NCBI GenBank assembly: GCA_022711195.1
Contig: JAKLFN010000052.1
Coordinates: 1-11,403 of the forward strand
Source of the DNA: Bacteroidota bacterium
GTDB lineage: Bacteria > Bacteroidota > Bacteroidia > Bacteroidales > VadinHA17
Reading direction: 5' to 3'
Length of the DNA: 11,403 bases
Shown here: in pieces, positions 1 to 7,370 of the stretch
How positions within the stretch are numbered: position 1 is the stretch's first letter
Layout: every line of letters starts with the position of its first letter
Notes under the pieces: model-generated
Told to the model about the DNA's origin: nothing
Database searches by the model: none
The model's input: only the letters and a program-made list of their open reading frames with translations
Program-made: the position numbers and the translations under genes

Positions 1-1622
1 TGACAAGGACTAACCAGGTAATTACAGATAAGGAACTGCAGGTAAGGCTTTTCAACAATTTCATCAGAAGCACCTTTATCAGCGGTGAAAATTTCCAGTA
101 CAGGAACGGTCAGGTTATAAACGAGCCTACACGTTACAGGCTGGGGCCGAGCTTCTATTTCTTCAGAAACAATTTTTATTCAACAGAATATCCTGTCATC
201 AATGCCGTTTTTGAGTCACATCTGCAGAAAGTTACTCTACCTGGTGGTGTAAGGGCAATGGCCGGAGGTCTCTCGGACAATGATAAAGCAAACCTGATAC
301 TCAGGGATGCCAGCTTCAGGGACGTTCTGGCAATGAACCCCGGCAGCGACACTATCAGGGCAGTATTGACAATAAAAGGCGATTACCTGTTTAATCTCCT
401 GAGAGCCAGGGCAGGTATTGAAGAATTCAAAAAATGGTTTCAGGATTATACCGATGCCAATATGTTCCAGAGCATTGATATCGGAGCGATGAATGAAGAG
501 ATTAAAAATAAATTCGGCTTTGAATTCTACCCATACCTCAACGACTGGTTCAACCTGAAGGGACAACCGGGTTTCAGGTTTGAAGAGCCTCAGGTAAGTG
601 AGATACTTGTGGATGACAGGGTAAGATACCTTGTAACATTTACGGCCTCCAATACTGAAAACATTCCCGGCATTTTCAACGTTGCATTCCGGACAGGAGG
701 TCCGGGAGGAGGAAGAGGCGGAGGACAGATGATGACAGGGATGATGGTCGGTGGCCCCGGCGGTGGAGGCAATATAAGCATCTCAATGCAGGGACGCGGA
801 ATGGAGGCCTCCGATATATCAAGGATCGTGGAAATTGGTCCCGGAAAAGCAAAAAAAATAAGTATTATCCTCGATGCACAGCCAAGAGCTATGATGGTAA
901 ATACTCTTGCATCGAAGAATATTCCCGGAGAGATAAACATACCCCTGGAGACTCCGATAAAACTGAAGTCAAGATCGGAGGTTTACCGCGAAGAAGAGGT
1001 AGACGTTCCAGTGCCTGAACTGAATGTCGCCGGAGAATTAATCGTCGATAATGAAGATCCGGGATTCAATTCAGGCAGCGCGGTTGTGGAGGCCCCTCTG
1101 AAAAGATTATTTGGTATCAACAAGGGCGATAACAGGGGCTACCAGCAAATCAATCAGTTCTGGGCTCCCGAATACTGGCAGCCTGTTGTCCTGTCCGATT
1201 ATCATGGCGATTATGTCCGGTCGGCTGTATATACACGAGGCGGCTCAGGCGACAGATCGGTAACATGGTCAACTGAAATAAAACAGCCGGGATACTACGA
1301 CATCTACTGTTATGTAGGCAAACAGGCCGGGGGAAGAGTAAGGGTAAACGTACAGCGTGCCGGTCAGGGCGGACCCGCAGGAGTACCTCCCGGGGGACCG
1401 ATGGGTCAGATGGGTGAAAGCCCGTATAAGGACATGCATTATAAGATCTACCACGATGAAGGAGTTGAAGAAATAACCGTCGATTTCGAGAATGCCGAAG
1501 GAGGATGGAACAAGCTTGGTCAGTACTATCTTTCACCCGACACTGCAAAAGTTGAACTGACAAATAAGTCAGAGGGCAGGGTTGTTCTCGGAGATGCAAT
1601 CAGGTGGGTGAAAATCAATTAA
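1..1622 (+). CDS. C-terminal part of an M1-peptidase-like protein with a golvesin-like C-terminal domain (5' end outside window)
   Basis: The reading frame is open from the first complete codon at base 3 to TAA at 1620-1622. The ATG at 258 is therefore internal and the true start lies upstream. Bases 3 to about 690 resemble the helical tail of M1 aminopeptidases: KGDYLFNLLRARAG near 375 matches the conserved 'KG..v..mLr..lG' segment, followed by YLNDWFNLKGQPG near 528. The zinc-binding HEXXH motif is not in the window, so catalysis cannot be judged. A Gly/Met-rich linker follows (about 694-800), then a short beta-rich part. The last domain (about 1032-1619) opens with IVDNEDPGF, continues with VTWSTEIKQPGYYDIYCYV, and ends with GGWNKLGQYYL and VVLGDAIRWVKIN. 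This order matches golvesin C-terminal-like beta domains, which are thought to bind surfaces or carbohydrate. In Bacteroidota, M1 tails of this kind are often fused behind ABC-2 permease helices; whether that holds here lies outside the window. The TolC gene follows 43 bases later in the same direction. Confidence 0.72.
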   Translation, partial: TRTNQVITDKELQVRLFNNFIRSTFISGENFQYRNGQVINEPTRYRLGPSFYFFRNNFYSTEYPVINAVFESHLQKVTLPGGVRAMAGGLSDNDKANLILRDASFRDVLAMNPGSDTIRAVLTIKGDYLFNLLRARAGIEEFKKWFQDYTDANMFQSIDIGAMNEEIKNKFGFEFYPYLNDWFNLKGQPGFRFEEPQVSEILVDDRVRYLVTFTASNTENIPGIFNVAFRTGGPGGGRGGGQMMTGMMVGGPGGGGNISISMQGRGMEASDISRIVEIGPGKAKKISIILDAQPRAMMVNTLASKNIPGEINIPLETPIKLKSRSEVYREEEVDVPVPELNVAGELIVDNEDPGFNSGSAVVEAPLKRLFGINKGDNRGYQQINQFWAPEYWQPVVLSDYHGDYVRSAVYTRGGSGDRSVTWSTEIKQPGYYDIYCYVGKQAGGRVRVNVQRAGQGGPAGVPPGGPMGQMGESPYKDMHYKIYHDEGVEEITVDFENAEGGWNKLGQYYLSPDTAKVELTNKSEGRVVLGDAIRWVKIN

Positions 1623-1665
1623 GCGATCAGATGATATAAAACATAAAAAACAGATTACTGAAAAT

Positions 1666-3150
1666 ATGAAAAACTCATTTAAAGCCGGGAAAAGAAGCAT
1701 ACTGGCAGTAACACTGCTGCTAATAAATGTATTCTGCTCCTATCCCCAGAAAGCAATCACTCTCGAGGAAGCACTTAAAATAGCTGAGGATAACAGCCCC
1801 TCGATGAAGAGGGTGAGGCTCAACCTGGTGAGGAGCCAGGAAAACCTGAATGCACAGAATGCTGCCCTGAAATCACAGTTTTCACTCTCGGTGAATCCAA
1901 TAAGCTATAGCCAGAACCGTGAATTCAATGACCTTATTTCTGAATGGAACTCAACAAAAACTACCGAGAGCTTTGGTCTTTTTACCGTTGCACAGCCTAT
2001 TGTTTTTACAGACGCCGTGGTGTCTCTGACAAACCGCTTCGGATATCATGATTCGTACAGCGAATACGCAAATAAAACAACCAAAGGATTCAGCAACAGG
2101 CTGTCGCTGAACCTCGATCAACCTCTTTTTACTTATAACAGGACAAAGCTTCAGCTAAAAGAGCTTCAGCTTGCCCTTGAAAATGCACAGCTTAACTATG
2201 CAATGCAGCTTCTTACACTGGAAAAAAGTGTTACCCAGGCATTCTATGGCGTTTACCAGCAGCAGCAGAGCCTTGAGATCTCCAGGGAAGCTTACGAAAA
2301 CATGCAGAAGAGCTACGAAGTTTCAAAGAACAAGGAAGAAGCAGGTCTCGTGGCACGTGAAGAAATCTTCCAGGCAGAGCTGAACCTGGCCTCCTCAAAA
2401 TCTGATTATGAAAACAACCAGGTCTCTTTCGAAAATTCAAAAGATGAATTCAAGCTGATGATAGGCATGAGCCTCTATGATGATTTTTCTGTAATGCCGA
2501 ATGTTGCTGTTGATACGGTAGGTGTCGACATCGCCTTTGCCATCGACCAGGGACTGAAGAACAGGATGGAGCTCAGGCAAAGCCAGATCAACATTGAAAC
2601 ATCACAATTTGATCTTATTCAGACAAAGGCTCTTAACGAATTTAAAGGGAGCCTGGGACTCTCCGTAGGCCTCTTCGGGGATAATGAAAATTTCGGAAAG
2701 GTTTATAACAGCCCTACCGACAATGAAAGCGTTTCGCTATCTCTCTCTATTCCTTTATGGGACTGGGGAGAAAGGAAATCGAGGATAAAAGCCACTGAGG
2801 CAAACATTGAATCAGCAAACATATCCTTCGAGGAAGAACAGAATAACATTATTCTGGGTATAAGACAGGTTTACAGGAACCTTACCAACCTGCAGAACCA
2901 GATTGAGATCGCCCGGCAGAACGTGACAAATGCACAGCTCACATACGACCTTAACCTTGAAAGGTACAAAAACGGAGATCTCACAGGTATGGACCTCAGC
3001 ATATATCAGAACCAGCTGTCGCAAAAACAACTTTCACACACTAATTCACTTATATCATATAAGCTTGAACTGCTGAATCTTAAGATCCAGACACTTTATG
3101 ACTTTGAAAAAAAGAGTCCTGTAACCCCTGTTAAAACATTAGAAAAATAA
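1666..3150 (+). CDS. TolC-family outer-membrane efflux channel
   Basis: This 494-residue protein is the likely outer-membrane duct of the efflux system encoded downstream. The N-terminus has basic residues, then a hydrophobic stretch (about residues 11-24, ILAVTLLLINVFC) and CSYPQ, consistent with a Sec signal peptide. Mature sequence begins with ITLEEALKIAEDNSPSMKR, the usual first helix of the outer membrane efflux protein (OEP) family. Two OEP repeats are visible. Each has long helices rich in Gln, Asn, Glu and Leu (for example LKELQLALENAQLNYAMQ and EIARQNVTNAQLTYDLNLER) and beta-strand segments such as LSLNLDQPLF and VSLSLSIPLWDWGERKSR. The length is typical of TolC proteins. The ATG at 1666 is preferred because the signal peptide follows at once. 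The stop is 8 bases before the adaptor gene, so the two are almost certainly cotranscribed. The substrate cannot be read from the sequence. Confidence 0.93.
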   Translation: MKNSFKAGKRSILAVTLLLINVFCSYPQKAITLEEALKIAEDNSPSMKRVRLNLVRSQENLNAQNAALKSQFSLSVNPISYSQNREFNDLISEWNSTKTTESFGLFTVAQPIVFTDAVVSLTNRFGYHDSYSEYANKTTKGFSNRLSLNLDQPLFTYNRTKLQLKELQLALENAQLNYAMQLLTLEKSVTQAFYGVYQQQQSLEISREAYENMQKSYEVSKNKEEAGLVAREEIFQAELNLASSKSDYENNQVSFENSKDEFKLMIGMSLYDDFSVMPNVAVDTVGVDIAFAIDQGLKNRMELRQSQINIETSQFDLIQTKALNEFKGSLGLSVGLFGDNENFGKVYNSPTDNESVSLSLSIPLWDWGERKSRIKATEANIESANISFEEEQNNIILGIRQVYRNLTNLQNQIEIARQNVTNAQLTYDLNLERYKNGDLTGMDLSIYQNQLSQKQLSHTNSLISYKLELLNLKIQTLYDFEKKSPVTPVKTLEK

Positions 3151-3158
3151 ACCTCAAA

Positions 3159-4211
3159 ATGAAAAAATCAGTTATTCTTTTTACTGCATTGGCAGTTGCC
3201 CTGGCAGGCTGCAAAAACCAGGACCAGAATCTCACGGCTGATGTTGAAATCCCGGGTTCAGTTAATGAGTTGAAGCCTAAGCCGATTGAAGAATTCGTTA
3301 ATACGACAGGCACTGCATTCCCAAAAGGGGAAATAGAACTCAAATCGAAAATTGCCGCATCATATTTTCTCGAGAAGAATCCACAGACAGGTAAACGCTG
3401 GCAGCTTGGCGACAGGATAAAAGCCGGCGCCATTATAGCCAGGCTCGAAGATGAAGAATACATTAATTCTGTTAAGATGGAGACAAACCAGCTTAACCTG
3501 GAACTCTCGGAGACCGAGCTTAACAAGCAAAAATCTCTCTATGAGAAGGGAGGCGTCACCCTGAAAGAACTGAAGACCGCAGAAATAAATTATGAGAATG
3601 CAAAGACTACAGTAGCCAACTCGAAGCTTCAGCTTCAAAAAACATATATTGCCGCACCCTTCGACGGAGTGATCGTCGATCTTCCTTACTATACGCAGGG
3701 TACAGAAATATCAACGGGTGTTACCATTGCCAAAATAATGGACTACCGGACTATGTACATGGATGTTCAGCTTCCGGAGAAATATATATCAATAATCAAG
3801 CCGGGCCAGATAGTAAAGCTTACTAATTATACTATTCCCAATGATACAATTATCGGGACGGTATCACAGCTTTCTCCGGCCATTAACGCCGATACAAGGA
3901 CATTCAAGGGAACCGTTGAGATCGACAACAACGGATTTCTTCTCAGGCCCGGAATGTTTGTAAAGGCTGACATCGTAACTGCCAGGAAGGATTCGGCAAT
4001 TGTGATCCCAAAAAATATTATTCTATCACGTCAGCGTGGTAAGACTGTGTTTACTGTCGACCGTGGCCTTGCCGTGGAGAAAACTATTGAGACAGGCCTC
4101 GAAAACCTTACAGAGGTAGAAGTTACAAGGGGGCTCATCAAAGACGAAAGGCTCGTAACAAGCGGTTTTGAAACACTCAGCAACAGGTCGAAAGTAAAAA
4201 TCATTAAATAA
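3159..4211 (+). CDS. RND efflux periplasmic adaptor subunit (membrane fusion lipoprotein)
   Basis: This 350-residue HlyD/AcrA-type adaptor should bridge the inner-membrane RND pump and the TolC channel. It starts MKKSVILFTALAVALAGCKN. LAGC at 15-18 is a good lipobox, so Cys18 is probably lipidated and the protein is anchored to a membrane facing the periplasm. The usual domains appear in order: first half of the lipoyl-like barrel-sandwich with RIKAGAIIARLEDEE (86-100); a helical hairpin from about 97 to 162 containing LELSETELNKQKSLYEKGG; second half with IAAPFDGVIVDL (164-175); a beta-barrel with MDVQLPEKYISIIKPGQ; and a membrane-proximal domain ending SNRSKVKIIK. The hairpin is short, about 30 residues per arm. 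The gene lies 8 bases after the TolC gene and 5 bases before the first RND gene. It is the only adaptor in the window, so it probably serves both RND proteins. Confidence 0.95.
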   Translation: MKKSVILFTALAVALAGCKNQDQNLTADVEIPGSVNELKPKPIEEFVNTTGTAFPKGEIELKSKIAASYFLEKNPQTGKRWQLGDRIKAGAIIARLEDEEYINSVKMETNQLNLELSETELNKQKSLYEKGGVTLKELKTAEINYENAKTTVANSKLQLQKTYIAAPFDGVIVDLPYYTQGTEISTGVTIAKIMDYRTMYMDVQLPEKYISIIKPGQIVKLTNYTIPNDTIIGTVSQLSPAINADTRTFKGTVEIDNNGFLLRPGMFVKADIVTARKDSAIVIPKNIILSRQRGKTVFTVDRGLAVEKTIETGLENLTEVEVTRGLIKDERLVTSGFETLSNRSKVKIIK

Positions 4212-4216
4212 ACTGT

Positions 4217-7200
4217 ATGAACTCCATTGCAAGATTTGCCGTTAAATACCCGGTAACAGTATTGATGCTGGTGCTGGGTATCGGCCTGCTGGGATTTATT
4301 TCGCTCGGAAAGCTGGGAACAGACCTTTTCCCCGACCTTAATAATCCCAAAATCTACATCGAGCTTACAGCCGGGGAAAAGCCGCCAGAGGAGATCGAAA
4401 AGAATTATGTAGATCAGATTGAATCCCTGGCCATGCGCCAGAGTAATGTAACACAGGTATCGTCGGTGTCGCAGGCCGGATCGGCAACCATAACTGTAGA
4501 ATACGGATGGAACAAGGATATGGATGAAGCATTCCTTGACCTCCAGAAAGAGCTGAACTCTTTCAGCCAGAATTCTGACCTTGAAGAATTCACAATTTCA
4601 CAATACGACCCGAATGCATCACCTGTAATGATCGTGGGCCTTAAAAACGACCGTATAACAAACATGGATGAGCTCCGGAAAGTCGCTGAAAACTATATCA
4701 GGAACGAGCTTGTCAGAATAGAGGGTGTTGCAGATGTAAAGCTCATCGGGAAAGAAGAGAGCGAAGTTGTTATTGAAACCAATAAATACCTTCTTGAAGC
4801 ATTCGGACTTACTTCCGACGGCATTGCTGCACAGATCAGCAATTATAACCGGAATGTTTCAGGCGGGTCGATAGTTGATCTGGGAACCAGGTATGTGGTT
4901 AAGGGTGTCAGCGTTCTGGAAGACCTTTCAGACCTCGAGAACATCATTGTAGGTTTCAGGCAGGTATCGGCATCAACATCTTCTTCCTCAATAACAGCAT
5001 CTGCAGCTTCAACAAATTCCGAAAGAATTCCTGTCTACCTGAGAGATGTTGCGAAAGTAAGCTATGCAAATAAAGATCCTGAAAACATTGTAACCATTAA
5101 CGGCGAGAGATGTATCGGTCTGGCAATTTATAAAGAGCCAAAATTCAATACTGTCGATGCTGTAAAGAGCCTCGAAGAGGCAATTGCAGAAATGGGTAAT
5201 GCCCTCCCCGGCTATGAGTTCATAAAGGTGCTTGACCAGGGTACATATATTGATAATGCAATTGGAGAAGTTAAAAATACTCTTATCCTCGGAATTCTGC
5301 TGGCAGTATTTGTACTCTATATTTTCCTGAGAAGAATAGGAACCACACTGGTGATCAGTGTTGCCATACCCATCAGCATTATTGCAACATTTAACCTCAT
5401 GTATTTTAACCACCTGACAATAAACATTATGACCCTGGGTGGTCTGGCGCTGGGCGCCGGAATGCTTGTCGACAATGCTATCGTGGTTCTGGAGAATATT
5501 ACAAGGCTGCGCGAAGAAGGGATGTCAATAAAGGATGCCGTGATAAACGGAACCGGGCAGGTTGGCGCTGCTATAACATCATCCACGATCACAACAATCG
5601 TTGTTTTTCTGCCAATAGTTTACCTTCAGGGAGCGTCGAGCGAAATGTTCCGCGACCAGGCATGGACAGTGGCATTCTCACTTTTATCCTCGCTACTAGT
5701 TGCAATGCTTGTAATACCGATGCTCGTTTCAATTTTTTTCAGGGAAAGATCAGATAATAAGAGACTGAACGCTCCGGTAAAATTCACCTGGTACAGCGGG
5801 ATCCTCGAGAAAATAATTGAGAGGAGAAATGTTATAATCATTTTCTCAATTGTCCTGCTCGGTGGATCGGCTTTGCTTATTCCCGGTATAGGAAGTGAAT
5901 TTATGCCACGGTCAGAATCGGCATCTTTTACTGTTGAATTGAAATTACCTGAGGGAACCAGTCTGGAGCGGACCAATAATACAGCCATAAAAAGTGAAGA
6001 AATAATCCGTGAGCTTCTTGGCGACAAGGTCAATCTGATTTACAGCCAGTCGGGCGAAGACAATACATCGTCGCTGAGCCAGAATGCATCGGCTAAAGGT
6101 GAAAACACAGCCTCACTTAAGGTCATCCTTAAGGAGGAATATTCCAGGGAAACAGAAAACGCAATTACACTTATCGAGAGCTATCTGCGGGGTATTCCGG
6201 AACTGGAGGTGACCTTTACAAGGGAAGAGACGGCCCTTCAATCATCCCTGGGGACAACAGAATCACCTTTCGCGCTTGAAATATCAGGTGAGGATTACAA
6301 TGAACTGGAAAGAATACTTGATGAGTCAAAGGCAATACTTGAACAGAACACAGGCCTTTATAATATCACCACATCGATGGATGAGGGCACTCCTGAGGTT
6401 GAAGTGGCCATCGACAGGTTCCGTACAAGCTACTACAGCGTTTCTGTTGAAAGTGTGGTTAACCAGGTCAAAAGCTACCTCGAAGGTTCTTCGGCAGGAA
6501 GCTTTGAGAAAGAGGGAGAGATGAAGGATATTACGATCAAACTGGGCGATATCTCACTCAGTCAGCTTCGCGACCTGATGATCACTGCAGGCTCAGTAAA
6601 GGTCCCTCTGAGCGAACTGGCCACAATTCGGACGATTGTAAGCCCGAGGGAGATTACCCGCAGAAACCAGTCCAGAACCTGTTATATTTATGCAATGCTG
6701 AAGCCCGGCATTCAATTTGACCGCGTAATAAAGGATTCTGAAGCTTCATTGAAGTCAGTAAATCTTCCGGCAGATTATAAGATGACCTTTACGGGAGAGG
6801 AAATGAAAAGGAAAGAATCCTCCTCCAATCTTACTTTCGCACTCATACTGTCGCTCGTACTTGTATTCATGGTGCTGGCTGCACAGTTTGAATCAATAAT
6901 CCAGCCCTTTGTAATCATGCTCACTATACCGCTTGCAGGAGTAGGCACTGTCCTTACTTTCTTTCTTCTTGGAAGGTCGCTGAACATGATGGCATATATC
7001 GGAATTATTATGCTTGCAGGTATTGCAGTAAACAATGCCATAATACTTATCGACAGGATAAACCAGCTGAGGGAATCAGGAATTGGCAAAAAAGAAGCAG
7101 TCATTACAGCTGGGTCACAAAGGATAAGACCAATCCTGATGACGAGCCTTACGACAATCCTCGCTCTTCTTCCATTGACAATTGGAATCGGTGAAAGTGC

Positions 7201-7357
7201 TTCACTGAGATCACCCATGGCTCTTGCGGTTGTAGGCGGACTATTTTCCTCGACCCTGCTGACACTGGTTGTGATTCCTTGTGTTTACTGGGTGTTCGAT
7301 TCATTCAGTGAGTTTATTACAGGCCGGCGTAAAGCTTCTGCAAAACCCTCATTATAA
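4217..7357 (+). CDS. RND-family efflux permease (AcrB-like), first of two
   Basis: This is a complete 1046-residue inner-membrane pump that should drive export by proton flow. The N-terminus (SIARFAVKYPVTVLMLVLG) is the first membrane helix of the family, and the length matches AcrB-type proteins. The two-fold layout is clear: TM1, a large periplasmic loop, TM2-6 (about 350-510), TM7 (about 540-560), a second periplasmic loop, and TM8-12 (about 874-1030). TM4 has GMLVDNAIVVLEN with Asp419-Asn420 where AcrB has Asp407-Asp408. TM10 has GIAVNNAIILID with Asn939 where AcrB has Lys940. RPILMTSLTTI carries Thr976, matching AcrB Thr978. This VDN/VNN pattern is, to my knowledge, a recognised subclass rather than damage. 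A Ser/Thr/Ala-rich stretch (about 250-268) interrupts the first periplasmic region. The ATG is 5 bases after the adaptor stop; the second RND gene starts 13 bases downstream. Whether the substrate is a drug, lipid or metal cannot be told. Confidence 0.96.
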   Translation: MNSIARFAVKYPVTVLMLVLGIGLLGFISLGKLGTDLFPDLNNPKIYIELTAGEKPPEEIEKNYVDQIESLAMRQSNVTQVSSVSQAGSATITVEYGWNKDMDEAFLDLQKELNSFSQNSDLEEFTISQYDPNASPVMIVGLKNDRITNMDELRKVAENYIRNELVRIEGVADVKLIGKEESEVVIETNKYLLEAFGLTSDGIAAQISNYNRNVSGGSIVDLGTRYVVKGVSVLEDLSDLENIIVGFRQVSASTSSSSITASAASTNSERIPVYLRDVAKVSYANKDPENIVTINGERCIGLAIYKEPKFNTVDAVKSLEEAIAEMGNALPGYEFIKVLDQGTYIDNAIGEVKNTLILGILLAVFVLYIFLRRIGTTLVISVAIPISIIATFNLMYFNHLTINIMTLGGLALGAGMLVDNAIVVLENITRLREEGMSIKDAVINGTGQVGAAITSSTITTIVVFLPIVYLQGASSEMFRDQAWTVAFSLLSSLLVAMLVIPMLVSIFFRERSDNKRLNAPVKFTWYSGILEKIIERRNVIIIFSIVLLGGSALLIPGIGSEFMPRSESASFTVELKLPEGTSLERTNNTAIKSEEIIRELLGDKVNLIYSQSGEDNTSSLSQNASAKGENTASLKVILKEEYSRETENAITLIESYLRGIPELEVTFTREETALQSSLGTTESPFALEISGEDYNELERILDESKAILEQNTGLYNITTSMDEGTPEVEVAIDRFRTSYYSVSVESVVNQVKSYLEGSSAGSFEKEGEMKDITIKLGDISLSQLRDLMITAGSVKVPLSELATIRTIVSPREITRRNQSRTCYIYAMLKPGIQFDRVIKDSEASLKSVNLPADYKMTFTGEEMKRKESSSNLTFALILSLVLVFMVLAAQFESIIQPFVIMLTIPLAGVGTVLTFFLLGRSLNMMAYIGIIMLAGIAVNNAIILIDRINQLRESGIGKKEAVITAGSQRIRPILMTSLTTILALLPLTIGIGESASLRSPMALAVVGGLFSSTLLTLVVIPCVYWVFDSFSEFITGRRKASAKPSL

Positions 7358-7370
7358 CAGACCATAACAG

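Noticed and set aside
258..1622. A gene starting at the ATG at 258
   Set aside because: The same frame is open from base 3, and the upstream residues continue the same protein-like sequence (for example RLGPSFYFF and EYPVINAVFESH), so 258 is an internal methionine.
1666..1755. The TolC protein as a lipoprotein through the Cys in VFCSYPQ
   Set aside because: The residues before the Cys (N-V-F) do not fit the lipobox, which needs a small residue just before the Cys. An ordinary signal peptide is more likely.
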